DNA of 21,961 bases from Fimenecus sp045578245. Its GTDB lineage: Bacteria; Bacillota; Clostridia; Oscillospirales; Acutalibacteraceae. How positions within the stretch are numbered: position 1 is the stretch's first letter; every line of letters starts with the position of its first letter. The notes beneath the pieces are model-generated. The model saw nothing but the letters and a program-made list of their open reading frames with translations, was not told the origin of the DNA and made no database searches. A program made the position numbers and the translations under genes. The stretch covers positions 1-21,961 of the forward strand of contig JAZNJX010000027.1 of assembly GCA_045578245.1 (NCBI GenBank). Reading direction: 5' to 3'. This document shows, piece after piece, positions 1 through 7,415 of this stretch.

Positions 1-82
1 CTTGCTTGTCTTCCTAAGACCGCCTTGGCCTCCGACTTCTTGAGGCGATGCCAGTATCATAGGGCTTTGCCCGCATATGAAG
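1..82. other. GC-rich structured segment at window edge, unidentified
   Basis: The first 100 bases hold 57 G or C, against clearly AT-rich DNA in the rest of the window. Two small hairpins are visible, GCCTC/GAGGC at 28-46 and GGGC/GCCC at 62-72, and a much stronger one follows at 83-106. Frame 1 is open from the edge into the following gene, but nothing in its translation is recognisable and the segment is too short to judge. It could be the right end of a mobile element such as an IS200/IS605-type insertion (hairpin close to the end) or the 3' end of a structured RNA. This is inference only, because the window cuts it off. Confidence 0.3.
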
Positions 83-116
83 AACCCCCGGCTAAGCCGG
101 GGGGTTACTATTATTT
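83..116. terminator. Strong GC hairpin, probably bidirectional terminator
   Basis: AACCCCCGGC (83-92) pairs with GCCGGGGGGTT (96-106) around a TAA loop, with one extra G on the right arm. It lies immediately beyond the stop codon of the minus-strand SGNH hydrolase and would end that transcript. On the plus strand it is followed by an AT-rich tail with a T run, so it can also stop transcription entering from the left. It may instead be the terminal hairpin of the GC-rich segment to its left. Confidence 0.6.
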
Positions 117-767
117 TAACAACGGAATAACATTTTGTGCAATTATTTCATAGGCTTGAACGTTGATATGAAGTCCGTCATAGGTAAGCTCTTCTTTCAA
201 ATTACCTTCACTATCCTTGAGCTCGTCTGTGAAATCAAGCCATACACAGTTGTGCTTTTTGCAAAGCTTGATAAACTCACTATTCATCACGTTTATCTTT
301 TTGTTACTGCGTTTTTCAAATTTGTCACGAATGTTTTCATTGATAGGATAAACAGCTTCAATGATGAAATTTACATCCGGACAAGCTTTTTTGGTTTCAG
401 TTATAATTTTTTCAACATTTTCAAGTGTCATAGAAAGGGGAAGACCACGACCAATGTCGTTTGTACCGATAAGAAGTACCAGGTTTTTAGGTTCGATAGC
501 AAGTACATTGTCATAAAGTCTTTCCAAAAGACGGTCAGTAGTGTCACCACTTATTCCACGATTATACACAGCCTGACCACTTGTTTTGCAGAAATCATAG
601 AACAACTCATAGTAGTTGAAGAAATCTGTGATGGAGTCACCTAAAAGTACAGTTTGATTTTTAAGTGCATACTTTTGGTTGAGTAATGTATAATTATTCT
701 TTTTAGCAACCATTTCGTTACTGTATTCTGTAATTTTTGAATAATCCGTTTTATTCTTTAAAAACAT
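111..767 (-). CDS. SGNH/GDSL-family hydrolase
   Basis: This is a 218-residue protein of the SGNH/GDSL esterase superfamily. The block I motif GDSIT holds the candidate nucleophile Ser45, block III is GTND at 101-104 (oxyanion Asn103), and block V is YDGLHIN with Asp197 and His200 completing the triad. An NRG at 69-71 fits block II. No signal peptide is visible, so it is probably cytoplasmic, or partner-associated with its membrane-anchored neighbour. Members deacylate lipids, acetylated sugars or peptidoglycan; the substrate cannot be told from the sequence. The start is supported by AAGGTG just upstream. That site overlaps the stop region of the preceding hydrolase gene, leaving only 9 bases between the two genes, so they are almost certainly co-transcribed and translationally linked. 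Confidence 0.85.
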   Translation of the reverse strand: MFLKNKTDYSKITEYSNEMVAKKNNYTLLNQKYALKNQTVLLGDSITDFFNYYELFYDFCKTSGQAVYNRGISGDTTDRLLERLYDNVLAIEPKNLVLLIGTNDIGRGLPLSMTLENVEKIITETKKACPDVNFIIEAVYPINENIRDKFEKRSNKKINVMNSEFIKLCKKHNCVWLDFTDELKDSEGNLKEELTYDGLHINVQAYEIIAQNVIPLLK

Positions 768-776
768 AAATTCACC

Positions 777-1823
777 TTATTCTGTGAGGAAATCCCTCTT
801 CATAACACACTCCTCAAGGAAAGTTGAAACAGTTTCCATAACGGACAAATCCTCTTTTGTTATGAGTGAGTAATCGATATTCTGATAAACCTCGTATGCT
901 TCAGGGCTGTTTTTACCCAAGGATTCAATTTTAGCAAAAGTATCATTAAGATATTGTTCAGCTTCCTTAGCAAGATAAACATTGTGGTATTTGCTATCAT
1001 AAAGTACTGTTCTTGCGTTTGGATTATCCTGAATTTTATGTTTTTTACCAACAGGACTGTTCTTAAGAGTAACCTGCATATCATTTCCACCGTGCATAAT
1101 CAGTGTAGGAATGGAATTTGAATTGATTGAGTCGCAAGTACGGAGATTTCCTGCTTTACCGAAACGCACAAAATTTATAATATCAAAAAATGGACTTAAA
1201 ATTGAAAGATTAGCCTTTGTTTTTTGCTTTGCAATATCGCGGATAAGCTTGTTCATTGAATTGAATGGCGAAAATGCAACAATTCCTTTGATTTCAACAG
1301 ATGGGTTAAGTGCAGAAACATTAGAAACACTGTAAGCACCCCATGAATGACCAACCAAAAGCACGGATAAATCTTTTAAGTCATCACGAGTCTTTACAAA
1401 ATCAAGTGCATATTTCAAATCAATGATGCCTTGAGCGAATCCTTTGATTTTTTCACCTTCGGAAGCACAAGTGCCTGTGTTGTCGTATGCTAAAACAATG
1501 TATCCTTTTTGCGCAAAGTAGTTTATTTCAGTTGTGTAAGCTAAGTGACCAGCACCCATTCCGTGTGAAAAAACTATAAGACCTTTGTATGCATCAACTT
1601 TTGCACTGCTGTATAAAAAACCATTAAGAGTCTGTTGCTTGTCGGATTTGAAGCTTACAGGCAGAGCATTGAGATTGTCAAAGTTTTTTGCTTTGAGGTA
1701 CTTTAAATTATCGTCACCCTCACATCTTTTGTTAACTCCTGCAGTGTTGAGAATTATAATTGCAAGAGCAAAAAGCGTAGCAACCAATAATATCATAACT
1801 ATAGCTGAAATAATGTAAGGCAT
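777..1823 (-). CDS. Membrane-anchored alpha/beta-fold hydrolase
   Basis: This is a 348-residue serine hydrolase of the alpha/beta fold. Residues 4-27 form one hydrophobic helix, giving an N-terminal membrane anchor with the catalytic domain behind it, probably outside the cell. HGMGAG at 87-92 is the oxyanion-hole region. GHSWG places the nucleophile at Ser160, GGND gives Asp248 and KYHNVY gives His280. The family covers esterases, acylglycerol lipases and peptidases, and the substrate is not predictable. The start is supported by AAAGGGTG upstream of the ATG and by a well-formed promoter at 1848-1876. It is the first gene of a two-gene operon with the SGNH hydrolase; two different serine hydrolases made together suggests stepwise removal of ester groups, which is inference. 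Confidence 0.85.
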   Translation of the reverse strand: MPYIISAIVMILLVATLFALAIIILNTAGVNKRCEGDDNLKYLKAKNFDNLNALPVSFKSDKQQTLNGFLYSSAKVDAYKGLIVFSHGMGAGHLAYTTEINYFAQKGYIVLAYDNTGTCASEGEKIKGFAQGIIDLKYALDFVKTRDDLKDLSVLLVGHSWGAYSVSNVSALNPSVEIKGIVAFSPFNSMNKLIRDIAKQKTKANLSILSPFFDIINFVRFGKAGNLRTCDSINSNSIPTLIMHGGNDMQVTLKNSPVGKKHKIQDNPNARTVLYDSKYHNVYLAKEAEQYLNDTFAKIESLGKNSPEAYEVYQNIDYSLITKEDLSVMETVSTFLEECVMKRDFLTE

Positions 1824-1847
1824 AGTATCACCCTTTCGATTGTCCTT

Positions 1848-1876
1848 ATTTTATCACACCATTGAAAATATTGCAA
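1848..1876 (-). promoter_or_regulatory. Promoter for the two-hydrolase operon
   Basis: Reading the minus strand, TTGCAA (1871-1876) is separated by 17 bases from TAAAAT (1848-1853), with a TG one base before the -10. This fits a sigma-A extended -10 promoter. Its -35 lies 7 bases from the -35 of the divergent regulator gene promoter. Confidence 0.65.
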
Positions 1877-1883
1877 ATCTTTG

Positions 1884-1912
1884 TTGCAAGGGTTTGGTTT
1901 GCATAGTATAAT
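1884..1912 (+). promoter_or_regulatory. Promoter for the XRE regulator gene
   Basis: TTGCAA (1884-1889), a 17-base spacer and a consensus TATAAT (1907-1912). The same TTGCAA hexamer forms the -35 of the divergent hydrolase promoter at 1871, and a related TTTGCA lies at 1898-1903. A repressor recognising this repeat would control both directions. Confidence 0.7.
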
Positions 1913-1937
1913 AATATTTAAGAAAGGGGAGACTGTC

Positions 1938-2303
1938 TTGAAATATCATCAGCAACTCAAAATAATCAGAATACAGAACAGGTTGACACAGCAACAGTTG
2001 GCAGACACCTTGGGAATAACTCGTTCAGCATATTATGGCTATGAAATCGGCAGACGTTCTCCCGACATTGATACAATAGTTAAGTTGTCAGAATTCTATA
2101 ATCTTCCGTTAGCTGTTTTCTTTGAAAATTCAGATGCTGGAATGGTAAGTGATGTGGCTGAATTTGACAAAAACGAATTTGACATTTATCTTTCAAAACT
2201 CACAAAAGAAGAAAGGGCATTGATTGCAAGAGTCCGTTCAATGGATGATAAAGATAAAAAAGAAGTTTTCGACTTAGCAGAAAGCAAGATTGAAACAAAA
2301 TAG
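1938..2303 (+). CDS. XRE-family helix-turn-helix regulator
   Basis: This is a small (121 aa) DNA-binding protein. Residues about 5-60 form an HTH_3/XRE domain, with QQQLADTLGITRSAYYGYEIGRRSPD as the typical helix-turn-helix and following turn. The C-terminal half is charged and helical (residues about 75-121, KLTKEERALIARVRSMDDKDKKEV) and probably mediates dimerisation. The TTG at 1938 is chosen as start because AAAGGGGA lies 7-8 bases upstream and transcription should begin near 1919. The upstream in-frame extension to 1881 would start before the promoter -10 and is therefore rejected. It is divergent from the hydrolase operon and followed by its own terminator. Autoregulation and control of the hydrolases is inferred from the layout. 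Confidence 0.85.
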   Translation: MKYHQQLKIIRIQNRLTQQQLADTLGITRSAYYGYEIGRRSPDIDTIVKLSEFYNLPLAVFFENSDAGMVSDVAEFDKNEFDIYLSKLTKEERALIARVRSMDDKDKKEVFDLAESKIETK

Positions 2304-2313
2304 TGTTTATATT

Positions 2314-2345
2314 GTCTCGCAGGTTATCTGTGGGACATTTTTGTT
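2314..2345 (+). terminator. Intrinsic terminator after the XRE gene
   Basis: GTCTCGCAG (2314-2322) pairs with CTGTGGGAC (2328-2336), 9 pairs including two G-U, around a GTTAT loop, followed by ATTTTTGTT. It separates the regulator gene from the DtxR operon. Confidence 0.75.
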
Positions 2346-2368
2346 AGCCTTATTGACTATTTGGCTAA
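2344..2368. promoter_or_regulatory. Candidate DtxR-type operator (inverted repeat)
   Basis: TTAGCC (2344-2349) and GGCTAA (2363-2368) are perfect 6-base inverted arms separated by 13 bases. They flank the -35 hexamer of the promoter of the DtxR-family gene. Classical DtxR/IdeR boxes carry TTAG...CTAA ends, but with a shorter centre, so the match is only partial. Autoregulation by the adjacent product is the inference. Confidence 0.35.
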
Positions 2369-2382
2369 TTTTATGGTAAAAT
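2353..2382 (+). promoter_or_regulatory. Promoter of the DtxR/flavoprotein operon
   Basis: TTGACT (2353-2358), an 18-base spacer and TAAAAT (2377-2382). A second possible -10, TATAAT at 2388-2393, lacks a correctly spaced -35. Transcription would start near 2389, some 30 bases before the chosen start codon. Confidence 0.6.
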
Positions 2383-2417
2383 ACTTATATAATTTGTTTT
2401 TTAAGGAATTTGGAAAA

Positions 2418-2804
2418 ATGAGAAATGATAATTATAATATGACATCTTCTCTTGAAGATTATCTTGAGGCAGTTTTTGTTATATCAAAGCAAAAAAATAG
2501 TGTAAGACTTACGGATATTGCAGAGTATCTTGGTGTGTCAAAACCAAGTGTTAATCGTGCAGTAAATACTCTTACGCAGAATGGATATCTTGAGCATGTA
2601 ACCTATGGTGATATTGTCATTACTCCACAGGGTGAAACTTATGCTGCAAATGTTTTGAGAAGACACAAACTAATTAAACATTTCCTTATAGACACCTTGG
2701 GTGTTGACGAAAAAACAGCAGAGAATGATGCTTGTCAGATGGAACATGTTATGAGTTCAAGCACAATAGAAAGACTTTATGATTATCTTGAAAGGCAGGG
2801 ATAA
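2418..2804 (+). CDS. DtxR-family metal-dependent transcriptional regulator
   Basis: This is a short (128 aa) metal-sensing repressor with an N-terminal winged helix (residues about 12-65, LTDIAEYLGVSKPSVNRAVNTL) and a metal-binding/dimerisation domain after it. The C-terminal SH3-like domain of DtxR/IdeR is absent, as in MntR. By eye the metal ligands are Asp14, Glu17, His83, Cys106, Glu109 and His110. CQMEH at 106-110 matches the Cys-x-x-Glu-His of the iron sensor DtxR, whereas MntR has Glu at the Cys position, so an iron response is more likely than manganese. Start: the ATG at 2418 has AAGGAA 9 bases upstream; an upstream ATG at 2373 would lie before the transcription start. Its stop codon directly abuts the next gene, so it heads an operon with two flavoproteins. 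Confidence 0.85.
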   Translation: MRNDNYNMTSSLEDYLEAVFVISKQKNSVRLTDIAEYLGVSKPSVNRAVNTLTQNGYLEHVTYGDIVITPQGETYAANVLRRHKLIKHFLIDTLGVDEKTAENDACQMEHVMSSSTIERLYDYLERQG

Positions 2805-2807
2805 GTG

Positions 2808-4055
2808 ATGTTTAAGGTTGCTGTAATTGGTGGCGGAGCATCGGGCCTTGCCTGTGCAATAGAGATTATGCATACAGTCAAAAACAGAGATGATGTTAAG
2901 GTAACAGTATTGGAAAAATTGCCACGTGTAGGCAAAAAGATTCTTGTTACAGGTAACGGAAGATGCAATCTTACCAATATGAATTCTGCTACATCAGGGT
3001 TCAGAGGAGATACGGATTTTGCCTATGCTGTCCTTAATGAATATACTCCGGAAAGCAATATAAAGTTTTTTAATGAAATGGGACTTTATACTCGTGTGGA
3101 AGATGAGGGAAGAGTTTATCCTTTGTCAAATCAGGCTTCTTCCGTGTTAGATGCACTCCGTTTTGAGTGTGAAAGATTAGGAATTGAAATAGTTTGTGAT
3201 TATAATGTTGTTCATGTGAAATCTGTATTTAATGGTGCAGTTCAGAAGATTGTTGTCAATAACAAGGACCGTTTCGACTTTGTAGTTGTAGCAGCAGGAG
3301 GAAAAGCAGCAAAAGTTCACGGTACAGATGGGGATTCCTATGATTTGCTTAAAATGACAGGACATAAAATAACTCCTATTGCTCCTGCTTTAGTGTCACT
3401 TAACTGTGATAACTTTACAAAAGCACTTAAAGGTGTTCGTTCAATCTGCAGAATGGATTTAGTAATTGATAATGAGAAAGTCCTTGAAAACTATGGTGAA
3501 GTTCAATTTACTGACTACGGACTTTCGGGTATTCCTATTATGCAGTTGTCACGTTTTGTGTCAATGTCACCATCCAACGACATTTATATAAATCTTGATG
3601 TTACACCTGATTTTACTCTTGATGAAATCAGCAATTATCTCTTTGACCGTCGTGAATTTGGCACAGGACTTTGTGAAAATGTGCTTATTGGTGTTATGAA
3701 CAAGCAACTTTGCATAACCTTGTTAAAGGAGTGTGGAATTGCACCTAACGGAAAAATCTCCGAGTTGAGTGATGATGAAATCATAAAACTTTCAAAGCTT
3801 TGCAAATGTTGGATAATTAAGATTAAAACAGCTCGTGGCTTTGATTTTGCTCAGGTTACAGCAGGTGGTGCAGACTGTTCACAATTCAATAGTAAGACAA
3901 TGGAGTCAGTATTGATAGAAAATCTTTTCTGTTGTGGAGAAGCACTTAATATTGACGGTGACTGTGGTGGATATAATTTGCAATGGGCTTGGAGTTCGGG
4001 AAGAACAGCAGGACACACAATAGGTGAGAGGATAAATAATGCTCAGAATCAGTGA
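2808..4055 (+). CDS. HI0933/TIGR00275-family FAD-binding oxidoreductase
   Basis: This is a 415-residue flavoprotein of the family called 'aminoacetone oxidase family FAD-binding enzyme' (HI0933/YhiN; the bile-acid enzyme BaiN is related). The dinucleotide-binding motif GGGASG lies at 8-13 and an acidic residue (VLEK) caps the second strand. The family signature TGNGRCNLTN is at 48-57, and the closing FAD motif GEALNIDGDCGGYNLQWAW lies near the C-terminus. It is a cytoplasmic redox enzyme whose physiological substrate is unknown for most members. A GTG at 2805 directly after the upstream stop could also start it; the ATG at 2808 is preferred for its spacing to GGCAGGG. Its end overlaps the next gene by 17 bases, indicating coupled translation. 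Confidence 0.85.
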   Translation: MFKVAVIGGGASGLACAIEIMHTVKNRDDVKVTVLEKLPRVGKKILVTGNGRCNLTNMNSATSGFRGDTDFAYAVLNEYTPESNIKFFNEMGLYTRVEDEGRVYPLSNQASSVLDALRFECERLGIEIVCDYNVVHVKSVFNGAVQKIVVNNKDRFDFVVVAAGGKAAKVHGTDGDSYDLLKMTGHKITPIAPALVSLNCDNFTKALKGVRSICRMDLVIDNEKVLENYGEVQFTDYGLSGIPIMQLSRFVSMSPSNDIYINLDVTPDFTLDEISNYLFDRREFGTGLCENVLIGVMNKQLCITLLKECGIAPNGKISELSDDEIIKLSKLCKCWIIKIKTARGFDFAQVTAGGADCSQFNSKTMESVLIENLFCCGEALNIDGDCGGYNLQWAWSSGRTAGHTIGERINNAQNQ

Positions 4056-5634
4056 AATAAAACTTGACCTTGATTGCGATTTTCATGACATTGAAGATGC
4101 AGTAGTCAAGACCTTGAAAATTAATAAAAACAGAATAATTAAAACAGAGATTTTCAAACAGAGTGTTGACTGCCGAAAAGGTGAAGTTCGTTTTGTTTTT
4201 ACAGCTGATGTTACAGTTGACGGTGACGAAGACAGAATTATTGAAAGTCTTAATAATAACCGTGTAACAAAATGTCAGAAATATGAATACAAAATGCCCC
4301 AATCAGCAAGAAAAAGCACTTTGCCACCTGTTGTTGCAGGTTTTGGACCTGCAGGCATGTTTGCTGCATTGATTTTAGCTCGTAGCGGTCATTGCCCTAT
4401 TGTTGTAGAGCGTGGTAGAGACATTGATGCAAGAACGGACGATGTAAATAATTTCTGGACTAATCGCATTCTTGATGAAACATCCAACATCCAATATGGT
4501 GAGGGTGGAGCAGGAACATTTTCCGACGGAAAGCTTACGACAGGAATCAAGGACAGTCGTTGTCGTTTCGTTTTTGAGGAATTCGTTTCCCATGGTGCAC
4601 CTGAGGATATACTTACAAATGCAAAACCACATATCGGTACGGATAAACTCAAGGAAACTGTAAAAGCAGTCCGTGAAGAGATTATTTCACTTGGTGGCAC
4701 AATTCTTTTTGAAACACAGCTTACAAATATTATCGTTGCTAATAGTTTTATTCATGGCATTACAGTTAAGGATAAATATGGCAAGGAAAAAGACATAGAA
4801 ACAGATGCTTTGATTCTTTCAATCGGACATTCTGCAAGGGATACCATTGAAATGCTTTATGGCAAGGGTATCAATATGATGCAAAAGCCATTTTCTGTGG
4901 GTGCAAGAATTGAACATCCCCAGGAATATATCAACTCTGTTCAGTATGGTGAATATAAGAATCATCCGAAACTGAAAGCAGCAGATTATAAACTTGCTTG
5001 TCATCCACCACATGGCAGAGGTGCATACACATTCTGCATGTGTCCGGGTGGTACTGTTGTTTGTGCTTCATCTCAAAAGGGTGGAGTTGTGACTAATGGT
5101 ATGAGCGAGTATGCACGAGATAAGGAAAATGCCAACTCAGCAATTCTCGTAGGGGTTGAACCTGCTGATTTTCCAAGTGAACATCCTCTTTCAGGTTTTC
5201 AGTTACAAAGAGAAATTGAGGAAAAAGCATTTAAATTTGGTGGTAGCGACTATTCTGCTCCTGCAACACTTGTTGGTGACTTCTTAAAAGGACAGAAGTC
5301 AACTAAATTGGGTAGCGTTAAACCATCTTTCACAACCGATGTTACAATGGGTGACATCAGCGAGGCATTACCTCAAAAGGTAGTGAATACTATGCGTGAT
5401 GCTCTGGTACAAATGGATAAAAAACTCAAAGGCTTTGCAATGGATGAAGCAGTGCTCACTGCTCCGGAAACCAGAAGCTCATCACCAGTAAGAATTCTTC
5501 GTGATGAATTCTATCAGACAAATATCCGTGGACTTTATCCTTGTGGTGAGGGTGCAGGATATGCAGGCGGAATTGTTTCTGCTGCTGTTGACGGCGTTAA
5601 ATGTGCAGAAGCTGTTTTATCCGACGAAACTTAA
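4039..5634 (+). CDS. COG2509-type FAD-dependent dehydrogenase
   Basis: This is a 531-residue protein of the uncharacterised FAD-dependent dehydrogenase group (COG2509). An N-terminal alpha/beta domain of about 95 residues, typical of the group, precedes the FAD motif GFGPAG at 101-106. ERGRDIDAR follows the second Rossmann strand and YGEGGAGTFSDGK lies at 153-165. GEGAGYAGGIVSAAVDG near the end is the closing FAD loop. No membrane segments are seen. The substrate is unknown. The gene starts inside the end of the preceding flavoprotein gene, with AGAGG upstream, and no terminator lies between them. A DtxR-type regulator with two flavoproteins suggests an iron- or redox-related role, which is inference. 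Confidence 0.85.
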   Translation: MLRISEIKLDLDCDFHDIEDAVVKTLKINKNRIIKTEIFKQSVDCRKGEVRFVFTADVTVDGDEDRIIESLNNNRVTKCQKYEYKMPQSARKSTLPPVVAGFGPAGMFAALILARSGHCPIVVERGRDIDARTDDVNNFWTNRILDETSNIQYGEGGAGTFSDGKLTTGIKDSRCRFVFEEFVSHGAPEDILTNAKPHIGTDKLKETVKAVREEIISLGGTILFETQLTNIIVANSFIHGITVKDKYGKEKDIETDALILSIGHSARDTIEMLYGKGINMMQKPFSVGARIEHPQEYINSVQYGEYKNHPKLKAADYKLACHPPHGRGAYTFCMCPGGTVVCASSQKGGVVTNGMSEYARDKENANSAILVGVEPADFPSEHPLSGFQLQREIEEKAFKFGGSDYSAPATLVGDFLKGQKSTKLGSVKPSFTTDVTMGDISEALPQKVVNTMRDALVQMDKKLKGFAMDEAVLTAPETRSSSPVRILRDEFYQTNIRGLYPCGEGAGYAGGIVSAAVDGVKCAEAVLSDET

Positions 5635-5667
5635 CATATTTTCCAATAAATGTAATAAAACTGTAAT

Positions 5668-5696
5668 TTGAACTTTATAGTTAAATGTGATATATT
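5668..5696 (+). promoter_or_regulatory. Promoter of the PASTA pseudokinase gene
   Basis: TTGAAC (5668-5673), a 17-base spacer and TATATT (5691-5696), with TG one base before the -10 (extended -10). A consensus Shine-Dalgarno, AAGGAGGG at 5705-5712, follows, so expression should be efficient. No terminator is visible after the preceding flavoprotein gene, so read-through is possible. Confidence 0.7.
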
Positions 5697-5720
5697 AGAA
5701 GGCAAAGGAGGGAGAGCAAT

Positions 5721-7379
5721 ATGAATATCGATAATTTGTGTATGAATTGTATGAGTGACCTTAATGGCGAAGTGCAATGTCCGAATTGTGGATACATTGC
5801 TGATTCACCTCAGTTTTCACCTGATTTACCTTTAAAAACCGTTGTTGGTGAAAAGTATATTATCGGTTGTGTTATTTCCTCTGATAATGAGGGTTCTCTT
5901 TATATGTCCTATGATTCGGAACGTGAAATTCCTGTTCTTGTAAGAGAGTTCTTCCCTGTAAACTTTTGTGAACGACAGGAAGACGGTATTCAGGTAACTG
6001 TTTCCAAAGATTTTGAAGAAAGTTATTATACTTATTTAGGTCAGTTTAAAGAATTGTGGACTAATCTTGCAATGATTAGAGGATTTTCTGCTCATGTTCC
6101 TGTTTTGGATGTTGTGGAAGAAAACAATACGGTTTATGCTGTCAGTGAGTATGTGGAAAGCATTACTTTAAGAGATTTCCTCTTGAGAAGTAAGACGGGC
6201 TATCTTAACTGGGAAAAGGCAAATCAGCTTTTTATGCCTGTTCTGACTTTACTTTCAACTTTGCATAGAAGTGGAATTGTTCATTATGGTATAAGCCCTG
6301 ATAACCTAGTGATTAGTCGTGACGGAAAACTACGCTTAACAGGTTTTTCTGTTGCAGATGCAAGATTATCCGGAACTCATTTTATTCCACAATTTTTTGA
6401 TGGTTATACTCCTATTGAACAGTATGGACATGAACTTGAAACGGGATATAAGTCCGACGTTTATGCGTTTTGTGCAGTTCTATACAGGTCGTTGGTAGGA
6501 AGTGTGCCACAGGATGCACTTTCTCGTTCAAAAAATGACCAGTTAATTATTCCTGCAAGATATGCTGAGATGATTCCTGCTTATGTAATCAATGCATTGA
6601 TGAATGGTTTGCAGATTGACCCGCAGGACCGTACAAAAGACATTGAAACTTTACGTGATGAACTTTCAGCAACTCCTTCAAGTGTTATGTCATCTTATTC
6701 AGGAGTGAGCATTCAACCTGAAGATAAGAAAACACCCGAGGTAGTGTATATTGAAGAGGATTCACCAAGCAGTACAGCTTTTAAAACCTTTATTATTATT
6801 TTAGTAGTAGGTCTTTTGATTTTTGGTGGTTTTGTTGCATACGAGTTCATTTCAAACCGTCAGGCAGAAACTACTATAGAAGAGTCAACAACTGTGTTAA
6901 ATCCTGTTGTTGTTCCTGATTTTGTGAATTGGCCATACAAAGAAATTGTTTCTAATCCGGTACAGAATAAACGCTTTACCATTAAGGTGGTTTATGATTA
7001 TAGCAGTGAAATCGAAAAGGGCTATATTATTTCTCAAAGTCTAGCAGCTGGTGCAGAGGTGCAAGAAGGCACGGAAATTACTCTTGTAGTAAGTAAAGGA
7101 CCTGAATATGTTGTGATTCCAAAGGTTACTGGTGAGGTAGAGGAAATAGCCAAGTCTAAGCTGGAGGAATTGGGATTTGTAGTTACTGTTGAAACAAAAA
7201 CAAATCTTGGTGATAATGAGGCAGGTACAGTTGCTGAAATTACACCTGGTGAGGGAACAAGTCATATTAAAGGTTCAGCCGTTACAATCTATATCTGGGA
7301 AGAAAAAGAATTTACGTTGATTCCGGATGATGTTTTCAGTGACAACTTATTTGAAGATTTGTTTAATAACTTTTTCTAA
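5721..7379 (+). CDS. Zinc-ribbon/pseudokinase/PASTA membrane protein
   Basis: This 552-residue protein has four parts. Cys7, Cys10, Cys20 and Cys23 form a small zinc ribbon. Residues about 45-315 have a Ser/Thr kinase fold of the 'VAIKEFFP' type. Residues 355-375 are one membrane helix. Two PASTA domains (about 397-459 and 465-527) lie outside the cell and end in a short acidic-aromatic tail. The kinase is degenerate: the beta-3 Lys is Arg75 (VLVREFFP), HRD is HYG (Gly190 for the catalytic Asp), DFG is GFS (Gly208), and the glycine loop has largely gone. SPDNL, TPIEQY and KSDVYAF are kept, so the fold survives but phosphotransfer should not. PASTA domains in bacterial kinases sense peptidoglycan fragments or lipid II; here a signalling scaffold or cell-wall sensor is inferred. 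It has its own promoter and terminator. Confidence 0.85.
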   Translation: MNIDNLCMNCMSDLNGEVQCPNCGYIADSPQFSPDLPLKTVVGEKYIIGCVISSDNEGSLYMSYDSEREIPVLVREFFPVNFCERQEDGIQVTVSKDFEESYYTYLGQFKELWTNLAMIRGFSAHVPVLDVVEENNTVYAVSEYVESITLRDFLLRSKTGYLNWEKANQLFMPVLTLLSTLHRSGIVHYGISPDNLVISRDGKLRLTGFSVADARLSGTHFIPQFFDGYTPIEQYGHELETGYKSDVYAFCAVLYRSLVGSVPQDALSRSKNDQLIIPARYAEMIPAYVINALMNGLQIDPQDRTKDIETLRDELSATPSSVMSSYSGVSIQPEDKKTPEVVYIEEDSPSSTAFKTFIIILVVGLLIFGGFVAYEFISNRQAETTIEESTTVLNPVVVPDFVNWPYKEIVSNPVQNKRFTIKVVYDYSSEIEKGYIISQSLAAGAEVQEGTEITLVVSKGPEYVVIPKVTGEVEEIAKSKLEELGFVVTVETKTNLGDNEAGTVAEITPGEGTSHIKGSAVTIYIWEEKEFTLIPDDVFSDNLFEDLFNNFF

Positions 7380-7382
7380 ATT

Positions 7383-7412
7383 AAAAGAGACACCTTATGG
7401 TGTCTCTTTTTT
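7383..7412. terminator. Bidirectional terminator between convergent genes
   Basis: AAAAGAGACACC (7383-7394) pairs perfectly with GGTGTCTCTTTT (7399-7410) around TTAT. The 12-bp stem carries A and T runs at its feet, so it serves the pseudokinase gene on the plus strand and the lipoprotein gene on the minus strand. Confidence 0.9.
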
Positions 7413-7415
7413 GCT

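Noticed and set aside
135..644. Long plus-strand open frame opposite the SGNH hydrolase
   Set aside because: Antisense to a gene with a complete GDSL motif set; no ribosome site and no recognisable protein.
2373..2417. N-terminal extension of the DtxR-family protein
   Set aside because: It would begin before the likely transcription start and has no ribosome site; the ATG at 2418 has both.
4389..4700. Antisense frames within the COG2509 flavoprotein gene
   Set aside because: Shadows of a confidently coding strand.
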